64,000 nt of DNA from assembly GCA_021432635.1 (NCBI GenBank), contig MU270066.1, positions 248,001 to 312,000 of the forward strand, given 5' to 3'. This DNA is from Thozetella sp. PMI_491. Taxonomy: Eukaryota; Ascomycota; Sordariomycetes; Chaetosphaeriales; Chaetosphaeriaceae. This document shows, piece after piece, positions 45,640 through 56,209 of the stretch; position 1 is the first letter of the stretch, and each line of letters begins with the position of its first letter. The position numbers and the translations under genes were made by a program. The notes beneath the pieces are model-generated. The model did no database searches, was not told where the DNA came from, and saw only the letters and a list, made by a program, of their open reading frames with translations.

Positions 45640-45945
45640 TCACTGGACTTGGTACTCCTTGAGCAGAAGTGTTGGGTGGCAAAGGTCAAAAAAAGGAGAG
45701 TAAGTAGCTATAAGAATGAAGAGACCATGCATCACCATGAATGCCCACTGATTAGTGATGAGACTGTCGTTCAGGCCCTTGCACAGCTCCGCAACGTGGT
45801 ACGCCGAACGGATGTCGATTAGCGCGTTAGCCAACGCGACGACAATCGCGAAGCCTTTAACGCGCACCTCGCGGGACTTATGCTCGCTATCGCTCTCTTC
45901 AAATTCGAAGTGTGCGCCCCGCCGACGAGAGCGAAGATGCGGTCT
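45640..45945 (-). pseudogene. RTA1-like lipid-translocating membrane protein, C-terminal fragment
   Basis: An open frame without a good start encodes REVRVKGFAIVVALANALID, then IRSAYHVAELCKGLNDS and WAFMVMHGLFILIATY, and ends after a CHPT phrase. The sequence IRSxYxVxEL, a following hydrophobic helix and a terminal HP are typical of the last two membrane segments of fungal RTA1 family proteins (phospholipid translocation, azole/7-aminocholesterol resistance). Upstream the frame is closed by stops. Only a weak trace (CMFLITGYIRRSNLSPITKE near 46480-46565) might be the preceding part, so about five membrane segments are lost or unrecognisable. Probably a decayed host gene. Confidence 0.5.
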
Positions 45946-46748
45946 TTATGCGGCACGACAATGGTGACGGGGAATACGAAGCGCAACACCCCTTGCTGCT
46001 CTCATGGCTGGCTCGGCTGGGCGCCGTCTTGAGCCGTAGGTGTGTGGCTTGCGCCTTTACAGTTGTAGATCTATGTAACTAAGGGTCTTGTGGAGACCTT
46101 CGTAGATATCTGTATGCGCTAGGTGACAACATGGTCGAGGCACGGAGGAACGAGGAGGAACCTCAGAGATTCTCTCCTGGGTTTCCAATTTGAGACAACC
46201 GGGCCTTTGACCCAGATTGTTTATGTTCTAGCAGCTCTCACCATACAGCCACGGAGCCCCAGACCTTGAATTGTGGCCCTCCACAGGTGCTGATTAGCTT
46301 TGCGTTGTGTTTGCTCGCAGGGCTGAAAGGGTCGTCAACCCCACACAAATATGCAGCCAATTAAGAAGTTTTCGGCGATTACCAGGTTAAACACACCAGA
46401 TCCAATCTCCCTGGCTTCCCGCACAAGTGGGAAGATGGAAGTGGCGATACTGCTTGAGCAGAGTGTGCACCTTGAAGGCGAACTCTTTAGTGATGGGGCT
46501 TAGGTTGCTGCGCCGGATGTAGCCAGTGATTAGGAACATACAACATGCCTCGGAAACTAAGGTATAGGTACTAAAATACTCACGTGATCATATTTCACCA
46601 ATGAAGTGATGTCTGCAAAGCGAAAGGTTTTGGGTTTTGCACCTAACCCGTGCCGGACTTCGTGCTTTCCGCATTTCGTGCACGCAGCACACTCCTCATC
46701 GCAGCTTGCAGCCCGACAAAGCGGGGCCAGCCGATCGCAAAGGCCACC
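45946..46748. other. Promoter side of the HET gene with possible RTA1 remnants
   Basis: No intact gene. The stretch near 46480-46565 on the minus strand may be residual coding sequence of the RTA1-like fragment. Confidence 0.4.
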
Positions 46749-48458
46749 ATGTGGCTAATCAACACGTCAACACTGGCCCTAAAGCAGTTCCACGGCGATA
46801 AGACGCCATTTTATGCCATTCTTTCTCATACGTGGACAGATGAAGAAATATCTTTCCAGGAATTCGAGCAAACTGCCAATTCGACAGATGCTACCGTCCT
46901 AGCTAAGGCAGGCTACCGCAAAATCGTCGCAACTTGCGAGCAGGCCAAGAAGGACGGACACCGATATGCATGGATTGACACTTGCTGCATTGACAAGTCA
47001 AGCAGTGCAGAGCTGACCGAAGCTATCAACTCCATGTTTGAGTGGTATCGACGCTCGCTGGTCTGTTATGTATACCTAGACGATTTTGTACCGAGCCCCG
47101 AAAATACAGATACAGATGCATGGAAAGACGAACTGGAGACGCATCTTCGGCAGTGTCGATGGTTCACCCGAGGTTGGTGTCTGCAGGAGCTGATCGCCCC
47201 AAGAAATATGCGCTTCTTCAATAGGGCGTGGCAGGAGATTGGGACTAAAAGCGCGCTACGTCAGTTGCTTTCGGATATTGCGGGGGTTCCTTCCTCGGGG
47301 CTAGGGCGATACTCCAGCAAGGCTATACGGGAGTTTCCTATTGCTACGAGGATGTCGTGGATAGCCCACCGTCGGACCACTAGAGTTGAGGACATGTCCT
47401 ACAGTCTGCTCGGTATCTTGGACGTCAATATGCCCATGTTATACGGAGAGGGCAAAAAGGCATTCCTTAGGCTGCAGGAAGAGATCATTCGCAAGTATAA
47501 TGATCTGTCTATCTTGGCCTGGGACGGCAGGCCGACGTTGTCGCCATCATTCATGCCCGTGTTGGCCACCGAGCCGGCCGGCTTCGCAAGGGAAATCACG
47601 GACGTCTCTGTGACCCATCGCAGCATTCATAAAGCGGACCCCCTGACCACTCAATTCTCTCTCACCAACCGTGGAGTGTATTTCCCCAGTACAAAGCTTC
47701 AGTATCAAGCCGCGACTCAAGGGTACCGTCACCAATATATCCTGTCTTTGAACTTCCGGGGTCGATCTTTCCGTTCCAACGGTCCTCATCGGTACATCAT
47801 TCTTCAAAAGGTTGGCCCGGGACTGTTTGCGCGTGTGCACGAGACCCCGGAGAGGCTAAAGGCATTCCATAACCAGGTACGGCCTCCCAGCTTCTCGGAG
47901 GCCGTATGCATCCTTAATTCTGTCCCTGCGGCCTCGATAAGACAACTTACGCTTTGGGAGAGGTATGCCGTGCGGATACGCTGGAAGCCATGGGAGAAGG
48001 TCGGTCCGAGGTATTGGCACATCCATGCAGCCCAGCCGCGGGCACAGTGGGACCTCGCCGCGAACCAGTTCCTCATAAATATGGCAGGGGAGCGTCATAT
48101 GCACGTCAAGTTTGTCCCTGGGAATTTTGAGAGCAACCCATCTCTGCAGTACTTTGTGATCATCATCTACGTCGGAGGTTCTCACGATAGGCAGAAACCC
48201 GCCAGGATTTCGGCGCAGATTGCCAACGCCGAAGTTTGGGAAAGTGTCAATGTTACCTCGCTCGGATTCCAACATGAAGCTGCTGTCAACGACATAATGG
48301 CATCCATAAGCAGAAATAAGGCGGTCAGTAGTGTCTCCCTCGCAGGGTACAACGTATCGATGTCGACACGACTTGTTGAGGAACCAGGGGAGCAACCCCA
48401 TCACCTTGTCTATCTTGATTGGGAAGCAGAGGCCCCTACTTCGGACGAGCCTAGCTAG
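46749..48458 (+). CDS. HET-domain (heterokaryon incompatibility) protein
   Basis: Intronless, 569 residues from the ATG in GCCACCATG; an upstream in-frame ATG at 46650 adds 33 residues without family character. The HET domain covers about residues 20-165: FYAILSHTWTDEEISFQE, then GHRYAWIDTCCIDKSSSAEL with EAINSMFEWYRRS, and RWFTRGWCLQELIAP. The region after it (EDMSYSLLGILDVNMPMLYGEG) is the conserved extension of the HET-E/HET-D-like class. The C-terminal half is variable, rich in beta-strand-like segments, with no repeats. HET proteins trigger cell death after fusion of unlike hyphae. Intact and complete, unlike the transporter fragments on either side. Confidence 0.93.
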   Translation: MWLINTSTLALKQFHGDKTPFYAILSHTWTDEEISFQEFEQTANSTDATVLAKAGYRKIVATCEQAKKDGHRYAWIDTCCIDKSSSAELTEAINSMFEWYRRSLVCYVYLDDFVPSPENTDTDAWKDELETHLRQCRWFTRGWCLQELIAPRNMRFFNRAWQEIGTKSALRQLLSDIAGVPSSGLGRYSSKAIREFPIATRMSWIAHRRTTRVEDMSYSLLGILDVNMPMLYGEGKKAFLRLQEEIIRKYNDLSILAWDGRPTLSPSFMPVLATEPAGFAREITDVSVTHRSIHKADPLTTQFSLTNRGVYFPSTKLQYQAATQGYRHQYILSLNFRGRSFRSNGPHRYIILQKVGPGLFARVHETPERLKAFHNQVRPPSFSEAVCILNSVPAASIRQLTLWERYAVRIRWKPWEKVGPRYWHIHAAQPRAQWDLAANQFLINMAGERHMHVKFVPGNFESNPSLQYFVIIIYVGGSHDRQKPARISAQIANAEVWESVNVTSLGFQHEAAVNDIMASISRNKAVSSVSLAGYNVSMSTRLVEEPGEQPHHLVYLDWEAEAPTSDEPS

Positions 48459-48603
48459 GATAATGAATTTAATTCGGACAGAGACAGCTTTATTGATTTT
48501 TTGTAAATTTACCTTTCTATAGCTCTAAAGAAAGCGTATTACCGTCCCTTACCCTCTCAATTACAACCGCGCCTCATAAAGTAACTTATCCGTTAAACCT
48601 GTC

Positions 48604-49030
48604 ATGGCAGCCCCAACCGGATTAGCCCTGGCTCCCTTTACCTACTGGTGGAACACGCTGGTGAGCTATTACTTCCCCGTTATCGTTCACCATACCGGCA
48701 CCGAAAAACACACATGCACAACTGCTCCTCAACGCTTTAAACATCGTTGCCTCTTGAATCCCCGCAATCATTGGCTCTACACTAAATGACAAGGTGGGCC
48801 GTCGGCACCTCATGCTCGTTGGCTTTTCCGTCTGCGCCGTATGTCTCGCAATCGTCACCAGACTCTCTAACCTGTCGATTGAGACTGGCAGCGTAGTAGC
48901 GGGCATGCAGGGTTATTCGTCGTATATCTCTTCAGTATTAGCCTCCTCTTCTGTCCCACTCCTCTGCAACCTTTTATATTTCCGAACTCTTGAACATGGA
49001 GACTCGAGCCCAAGGGAACGCCTTCGGTAA
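48604..49030 (+). pseudogene. MFS sugar-transporter fragment
   Basis: Two frames together read like the middle of a fungal lactose-permease/hexose-type MFS transporter: WWNTLVSYYFPVIVHHTGTE in one frame, then QLLLNALNIVAS, IPAIIGSTLNDKVGRRHLML and VGFSVCAVCLAIVTRL in another. DKVGRRHLML is the conserved loop motif of the superfamily. A frameshift lies near 48710, and an in-frame TGA stands where a tryptophan codon (TGG) is expected (near 48765). The beginning and end of the protein are missing. A decayed host gene; the G-to-A type change would fit RIP but a single change proves nothing. Confidence 0.65.
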
Positions 49031-49817
49031 GCTAGTGGCATCGATTACCAGGCTCGTCCGGCAGTACACAACTGGAATGACAATATCTAGCATTGCATAC
49101 TGCTATTGTCTCGCCTTCATCTTCCGAGGCTGCTTTGAGATTATTATCGTCTGTCTTTTTCTTCACTGAGACAAAGGTATACATTCGGATGCGCTGTCTA
49201 TGACTAGGGCTTTGCCGTACCATGTGAGAGGTTAAGGGAATATTCGTGGATCCTCGGCCCGCGAAGAAGTCGCTGGAGAAATATACCTTCAACAACGTAC
49301 TCAACACTACTTCGCCCAGGTTAGCAAGACCTTAAAACCATATTATGGACTCACTTTTAGAATCTTTCTGGAAACTCCTATTAATTTTTCACGTGGGTAC
49401 TGAAACAAGGTGGATGGCCCTCTCACTTCTTTTTCTTCTTTTTCGTTAGCAACCCTTACCAGACTGCTCCCCGAAACTGGCCATATGAAGAATCTAAGGT
49501 ATACCCCTCTTTTCGTGTGTAAGTATCTTTGATAGTTGTTTTCCTTTCTCAAGGAGAATAGATATGTATTGAATCGAATAGTGCATGGTCCATCCTCCCC
49601 CAGACTATGTTCCTTGATGTAGATAGACCGTCAGGGCTTACGCCTCAATAAGATCGTTAAAATACTGAGACTCAACCCGCATCGCCCTTCACAAATGTCC
49701 GACATTGGAGGCCCATACACTGCGTAAATGTACCAACTAGCCAAGGCGGCATGTTTGCTGATTGAAATGAACAAAACCCCCCATCATCGTTGGCCCCGAG
49801 CTCGGAGATAATAGTCT
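49031..49817. other. Intergenic, no gene seen
   Basis: AT-rich flank; no coding frame of note. Confidence 0.6.
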
Positions 49818-50063
49818 TTACACGCAGAAGGGGTTTCCGTCGACCTCCCTGCAGCGTCCGGCACCACACGAGGCTGAGCCAACCCAGACACCTTGGGAGT
49901 TGCAAACAAGGATGACGCCACTGGTGCCGCTAGGGCCTCCCTCACAACCGAAATCACCCGGGGTGCAAGCGCGGGCGAGGATCTTGTCGGACTCAGATAC
50001 GGTGGGAGCGGCAAGAGCGGCGGCGATAAAGGTCGCGAAAGTGGCAAGCTGGGAGAACTGCAT
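49818..50063 (-). CDS. Small six-cysteine secreted protein
   Basis: Single exon, 81 residues. A clean signal peptide (MQFSQLATFATFIAAALA, cleavage near AAP) is followed by a short spacer and a compact domain with six cysteines: ARACTPGDFGCEGG, LVCNSQG, SASCGAGRCRE and the last residues NPFCV. Six cysteines in about 50 residues imply three disulfides and a small knotted fold. The pattern (CxxGxFxC ... VCNxxGxW ... C) resembles short carbohydrate-binding or protease-inhibitor-like peptides of fungi, but no family is certain. No intron is needed. Effector, antimicrobial or cell-wall role is inference. Confidence 0.82.
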   Translation of the reverse strand: MQFSQLATFATFIAAALAAPTVSESDKILARACTPGDFGCEGGPSGTSGVILVCNSQGVWVGSASCGAGRCREVDGNPFCV

Positions 50064-51876
50064 TTTTGCTGTTTTGGATAGGTAAAGCTTGTGGGAGAGT
50101 TTATGTGGTGGTTAAGAGAGACTGAGAAAAAGCGATGCTGTTATCTGCTGGAGAAGAGAGACTCTGAGTTATGATGGGAAGTGTCTAATTTATACTTGCT
50201 CAAGTAGAAGTTGTTTACGACAAAGCAAGAACTACATTAGTGCACGAGTCAAGTTAACAAAAGTACCATATTAACAAAAGAACCAAGTTACCTAACAAAA
50301 GTGCCACATTACTGAAAGAACGATAATATCAAAAGGGCCAATCCTTTAGATCCTATCCTGAACTAAACTATTGTCTTGTCATTCCTACCTTAGGTTATCG
50401 CCTCGTTCTCATTTATTAGAGGAGCTATATAAGAGCTCTAGCTCTTTAGCATATAGAAATCCCTTAATGTCACGTCGATAGCCATTATTGCCCCTGTTTT
50501 GCTGACAGAAAAGCGGATTGAGGCGAGAGTGGGTCTAAAAACGAGAAAGGAAGTCAATTCTTAGGAACGCATCGCTGTCTCATTAATCTTTTACCCCTTT
50601 CGATTTCATAAGCTCAATCACGGACCTCAATACGAATCCTGCGCCACCCTCAGAACTTAGCATTTCCCTTTCTGGAACCAGCGCCCCTATCCGGCAGCAG
50701 GTACACCATAGATATGCTCTCCATTTTAGCGGTGTGTCTCAGCGTGTATGTATCGGCCCTGGAAACTCGATCCCAGCGCCCGCATTCGTAGCAGCATCGT
50801 GCTCTCTGCCTTCAAGGCACCCGTAAGTAAGTTTCCGCAGTAAGATAGAGCCTTCTCACTAGGATTGGCTCTGCGCTTGAGAAATAAGTCGATAAAATGC
50901 CTGTGCCACGCTTTGACGGCGCAAGCTAAAGCCGTGCCCTTTACTGCCCTTTTCTAGGTTGGCTTGGCTTGGCTCCGATGTCCAACAAGTCCCGTACAGT
51001 ATGATGGCAATGTCACCTTCCCTGGCCTTCACTGTTAGGCTTGTACTGTTGGCATGTGGATCCACATGCGCCTCAGCAAGGAAGCTTGGCAGATACCGGT
51101 AGATATCGAGCGACGTGTTATTTACATTTCTATGGAAGTGTGGAACTCACAGACCTGTGATTCTACCAGTGTACCAACTTTGAATTAGAGAGAGTTTCCC
51201 TGGTCGTACTCTCGCTACCCTCTTTGGTATATCCCCCGTCGTTCTCGTCGCCGGACCTAGGAAGCACTGCTGTGCGCGAGGGCAGATATGAAGAGAGCCG
51301 GATTAAGTCCATATTTCTTCGAATTGCCGCTCGCAGAATTGATCTGATATCCATTTTAAAACGAAGGCAGTTCCATGGTTTACCTGTTTCGGATTCTTCA
51401 CAGCCAGTCGGATACTCTTGGAGGACCTAAAGCAAGCCAGCCCGACCATGTCAAGCCACAAGACACATAGGGCAGGGAAAAAGAAGCTCTCCTCGGTAAG
51501 ACTATAGCCTTTGTTGAGAATTTACCTAAATATTAATAATTCTTGAAATATCTATAATAGACTACAGCTGGACGTTACCCCAGTTAAGTAATATCAGGCT
51601 GTTTTACATGCCAGAAGAGAAAGCTGGAGTGCGACGATACTTGTCCGTAAGCGACGCGTTGTCCATACTTCTTATTCGAAAGGCCTGTGCGTAGTATTTT
51701 GGTCCCTTAAAAGGGGAATTCAAGGCGAAAATTAGCAAGGAGAGAGGAAGAAGGAGAGGGGAGACAGCAACAGCAGGCTCAAGTGCAGTATGTCAGTTAT
51801 GAACATCCTTTTATCTCTTTTCCAGGCCCTTAAACTCCGGAAAGCCACCTTTCGAGAGGACTAGAAGACTTGAAGA
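50064..51876. other. Long AT-rich intergenic region, no gene seen
   Basis: Promoter of the small secreted protein and 3' flank of the hydroxylase gene. A short degenerate tandem repeat is present at 50256-50320. Only short frames otherwise. Confidence 0.55.
50256..50320. repeat. Degenerate short tandem repeat
   Basis: Three copies of AACAAAAG followed by a CC-containing core, spaced about 17-21 bases (for example AACAAAAGTACCA and AACAAAAGTGCCA). Confidence 0.6.
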
Positions 51877-54026
51877 TCATCTAGTTCCTGCAAGCCCTGC
51901 TAAGGCACACACACTCTGTTCCAAGTCTGCCACGCTGTTACAGGCCACAAATGCAAACCTGTCCTGCCGCAAAATGACATATCGGTTTCGACTTGCTTCC
52001 TTGGCCATCCGGTGCTCGTCATAATACTTTGGTGGAGGGCGTAGACCGCATAACTCACTATCCGCGGCAAATTCGGCCGCAGTGGCGATGCGGTAGAGAT
52101 TTCGCACATCCTTATCAACCATCTGCGGCCCCTGCGTGTCATGCACTATATATGTTGCCTCGCTGCTAATCAACTCTCCCTTTGAAATTTCCTCGAGCCT
52201 CTTTAGGCCATCTCGTACCTGCCTGTACTCGCTCACCGACCCCAGGAGAATGACGAGCTGGAAGAGGGATCGCTTGCAGTCGGCGAAGATTACGTCGTCC
52301 GTGAATAAAACCTGGGAGTTACTTTTCTCGGGTTCAAGTTTCACACAGTAAACCTGTGGGAATAGAAACCCGCCTGAACGAAGAAAGGCAACGTCAGGGG
52401 CCATCTGGTATCTGACCATGCCGTCCTTGCGGGCCCCTTTTTCCAAGTAGCGCTCCACGGCGGGTATGAGTCGAAGGAAAGCGAGTAACCAGTCCCGAAC
52501 GAACATTTTGAACCTGCTTGATTCGGTCACAAAGCGGCCGTTTTCTACCGTGGATGCAAGCGACTTTTCCAGCTGTTGCTTCCGCTCCACGGACCAGCCC
52601 CGGAGAAGGGATTGATGATGTTCGAAATTGGGTCTGACTGCAAGAGCCAGACGCCAAGCGAGACCATATGCGTCACGAAATCCAGATGTGATTCCCTGGC
52701 CACCGACTGGGATTGCAAGGAGATTAGATTCTGTGGCTTAGAAGAAATCTGGTTGACTCACAAGGCGGGAAGACATGCGCGGCGTCTCCGCAGAGGATGA
52801 CCCTGTTTTTTACCCATTCGTTACAGCTTCGTGCCATGAAGTTGAACGGGCGCGAACGCAGGACTGTAATGCAGTCTTCCGGAAAAGTTACATCCTCGGC
52901 AATCCTGGCATATTAGACGCGATTAGACTCGGAGCAGTAGCCAAGCGGAGGCTGTTTCTTACCCGTATCTGCGGCTTGAGTGGGTAATGTAGGGGTATAC
53001 GATCTCCTTTATCTTATGTGGCTCTGCCATCTCATCCGGGTTCTCGCTTTTCTGTACCACGAACTCGAACCGCCAGAGCCGGTCTTCCGCCAGCCCGAAT
53101 CGTCCACAGACGGCTGGCCGGGTTGGGTTGCACAAAAAGCGAAAGTCTTTGGGGAAGAAAAGATCGTAGACTTGCTCAGGGGTGTATCCGAGCTTCCACA
53201 GGGGGAAGTTTGGATGAGTCTCTGGCGTGGGGAGAGTGAGCTTCCAGTTCAATGCAACCCAGACTTCTTCGTAAGAAGTTCTGTTGCTGATCAGCATGCT
53301 AGTGCCACTATTTGGTAGAAGCAGCCACTTACTTTGACACTTTCTGAAGCTGAACGCCGCGGGGCTCCAGATAATTCTTTCGCGTGTAGCCGGTCTTGCC
53401 GTCCGCGGCGACGAGAAACTTGCCTCGCAATTTGGTGCTATGGCCGGCTTTGTTTCGATAGTCAAGATAAACCCACTCGTCATCCTCCGCAATGGAGTAT
53501 ACAGTCGAGCTGACACGAAGCTCCGAGGACGGACAGCTGTGGAGAACCTTCCTCAGGGAATCTTCTAAGGCGGGCTGCTTGTGGCAGATAAACCCGACAT
53601 GCCCCGTGCCTCCTTCTGTCTGCCAAGTCAAGCCGTCAGCAATCGTGGAAGGCCTCCCGGGCTACATGCCAAAACGCACCGTGTTGTAATCCATCCTGAG
53701 AAATGGCTTCTTCCTGAGGTCTTGATGGATGCCGCCAACGAAGTTAAAAACACCCATACCTTTGCAAACATTAGTGGCCACACTCAGAAGTACAGAGCCG
53801 GAAACATACATGTGCCGATTTTGGTGTAAATATCCCCATAGAGCCCGACACCTTGCAGCGCCCGGATGCCATCCTCGTCTAGAGCAATGCCCCTGGGATC
53901 GGTGGTGATGTCGTCTTCCTTCTCGACCACGATATTACGGACTCCCTGCTTCCCCAGCAGACACGACAGCATCGCTCCCGTCGGGCCGCAGCCACAAATG
54001 ATGACATCGGTTGTTTCGACAGACAT
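51877..54026 (-). CDS. FAD-dependent aromatic hydroxylase (MhpA / phenol monooxygenase-like)
   Basis: Six exons: 53810-54026, 53680-53759, 53333-53619, 52963-53280, 52762-52904 and 51877-52706. Introns are 50-60 bp, the sum is 1875 bases and the product 624 residues. The first FAD motif GCGPTG is at residues 12-17 (VIICGCGPTGAMLSCLLG). The DG region is seen in LVAADGKTGYTRK. The GD motif is in GDAAHVFPPFGGQGITSGFRD (G340, D341). This is the flavoprotein monooxygenase set of 3-(3-hydroxyphenyl)propionate and phenol hydroxylases. The C-terminal 250 residues are a divergent dimerisation/thioredoxin-like tail. Expected: NAD(P)H-dependent ring hydroxylation of a phenolic. Next to FAH-family and Dabb genes and a regulator, it probably starts an aromatic degradation or modification pathway. 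Confidence 0.92.
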
Positions 54027-54704
54027 GGTGCCTGGTTATTAGGAGCTACTAGCCAGCTGGACGCTGTCTTCTGGCTTCGTATTTGTCGAAGGTGAACTGG
54101 AGGCTCGAAGAGTGAAATGCTCAGCTAGACACGCTACAATACACCTCACACCTCCACGCCCCGTGTACTTATTTCCCCACATCATTTCATCAAAGACTTG
54201 GCGATAAGTTAGGTGGCGGCGATATTGCGTGGGGCAAGCCAGACCACTGTGGGATCGGGTTACGGGAGACGGAAGGACTGCGGTTGCGGGACTGCGGGAC
54301 TGCGGGACCTTCGCGCTACCGTTGCAATCAGGTCCCGCAAGATCCACTCCGTACCCTAGGATGAGAATGCGGCTGCTTTCGGATAGCGCGCAACAGCCAT
54401 TGCGTAAAGACAACCGAGGAGTTAGGCACTTATGATAGCTACCTGCTCCTACGTCCTTCGCTACGATCGTTCGTAAAAGGGAGGCTTTGCAGGAGTGGTC
54501 GGGAAATTCCGATAGTAGATCTCATGAACTGTTTTGTGTGCGGAACTGTTTCGATGGAAGCTCCCATGCACAACATGCATTTGGGAAACCGAGGCAATGC
54601 ATGCTTTAGAATGGTATGAGGTAGACGTAAATCCCATGCCCGCCTAGTGATTCTAGCCAATCCGTCTATCCTACATGTAGTATGAGTCGCGCCACTAAAG
54701 TTGT
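54027..54704. promoter_or_regulatory. Hydroxylase promoter with clustered TTGCGGGAC sites
   Basis: Contains TTGCGGGAC at 54284-54292, two further TGCGGGAC units in tandem (54293-54308) and the reverse complement GTCCCGCAA at 54332-54340. They lie about 258-314 bases before the hydroxylase start. Same motif as in the other promoters of the cluster. Confidence 0.6.
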
Positions 54705-55761
54705 CTATCGGCCGTCGTATCTGACACGGTTTACGAGGGTTCCAATATTCTCAATCTCAACCCGAATGTCATCGCCGTCCCTAAGAACTACGCGAGGCTC
54801 TTTGAGGTAGCCAATCCCTGCAGGCGTCCCTGTGAGGACCAAGGTGCCCGCCTCCAGCGTAGTGCCCTGCGAGAGGTATGATATTTGCTTCCGCAGGCTG
54901 AATATCATATCTCTAGTGTGTCCGTCTTGTACAACCTTCCCATTGTAGATGGTCTTGATACCGAGAGTCTGCGGGTCCGTTATAACTTTTGGCGTCACAA
55001 GCAAAGGGCCCGGTTCCCGGAGGCGAAGGAGCTACAGTTAGCAAGCTACAAGTACAGTGTCTAGGTATATGAGAGATGCATGACGGACTTACCCAGAGGA
55101 CAGCTGCCGTCTAGGCCCTTGGAGAAAGACCATTGAGCTGTCAAAAACTGCAGCTGTCGGGCCGACACGTCGTTCGACGCCGTATAGCCTAGCACGTAGT
55201 CAAGTGCGTCTTCCTCGGCAATATCGCGCCCTGTCTTGCCAATTACAGCGCAAAGTTCACCTTCGTAGTCGCTAGTACCATCCTGTGCACACTTTGGGAT
55301 GTTGATAGTTGACGGGTAGGGATCAGCAAGTGCAGCTCTAGGCTTGGTGAATAATACGGGGACTTTGGGGAGGGGAATCCTCCTTCCTACACAATGGTTA
55401 GGTTTTTTCGTCATCGGAACCGCCAAGACTGGGCTCCAAGGGTTTACCTTAGCATGGTCGTGGTAGTTCAGACCAAGGCAACGAATATAGTTGCAGTCCT
55501 CCATAGATACAGGAGATAACAGCTAGCTCTGTCAGACATCTCTTACCCAAACTGGGTTATTAGAGCACTTACTCTTTCTACAGTGTAGATGGTATTGGTG
55601 ACATCACCATTAAATATTGTGCCATTGATGAGGTAGGCCTTGACTTCTTGGCCGTCGAGCACGCTTATCCTAACGTCGCCGGATGTATCAACGAGCTGAC
55701 CCAGGTGGATCAGCCGATCTTCCTTGGCAATGAAGCGAATCAAGTGTGTCCAGCTGGCCAT
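54705..55761 (-). CDS. Fumarylacetoacetate hydrolase (FAH)-family protein, exon structure uncertain
   Basis: FAH traits are clear: MEDCNYIRCLGLNYHDHAK, PVLFTKPRAALADPYPSTIN, SDYEGELCAVIGKTGRDI, VLGYTASNDVSARQLQ, FSKGLDGSCPLG, KDMIF-like RDMIFSLRKQISYLSQGTTL and VLTGTPAGIGY. The metal-binding and catalytic acidic set lies in DYEGEL and the TGTPAG loop. Exon 1 is 55573-55761 and exon 2 55093-55522. An exon 3 of 54705-54985 closes in frame (299 residues), but it drops the family-like GPLLVTPK. The acceptor at 55032 would keep GPLLVTPK but breaks phase. An intron-like 61-bp segment inside exon 2 (55387-55447) is open and would shift frame if spliced. Either sequence errors or early decay. Such enzymes hydrolyse C-C bonds of acylpyruvates in aromatic catabolism. 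Confidence 0.75.
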
Positions 55762-56209
55762 ATTGATATTCAAGTTCAAATTCGTTTTAGAAGCGAGCAA
55801 GATATTTTGGAGAGAGCTACGCCGGCCGTTTTTATTATACTCAGGTAAATGCTGGCGCTACTAATAGCACGAAGAGCAAGCCTCTCTGTCAGGTTCCGAT
55901 TCGAATTATGCTGCACTAACATGTTCTTTACTCCACTCTACTGGCCTCGAGAATTCTGTCACGTAAGGCAGAGACACTTATACGGCACAAAGGCTAGTGG
56001 GCGCTTCAAGGTTGCGGGACCGAATTTCGGTCACCTACCGATCTTCAGTTTGCGGGACTATACCCCCTTACCCCCCCCCCTCCCCGAGGGCCTGGCCGCT
56101 TGGGATCTGGAAACCCCAAAATGGCTCCTCGACTGATGGGCATAATACTCTAGGGGGTCGCAATATTATGCCATTCCCTCTCTATCACAGCATAATAGAG
56201 GTAGTTATC
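55762..56209. promoter_or_regulatory. FAH-family gene promoter with two TTGCGGGAC sites
   Basis: TTGCGGGAC at 56012-56020 and 56050-56058, on the plus strand, about 251-297 bases before the FAH start. A C-run lies near 56069-56083. No coding frame. Confidence 0.6.

Noticed and set aside
55387-55447. 61-bp intron in the FAH-family gene
   Set aside because: Signals look right, but removal would put the following conserved FAH segment out of frame.
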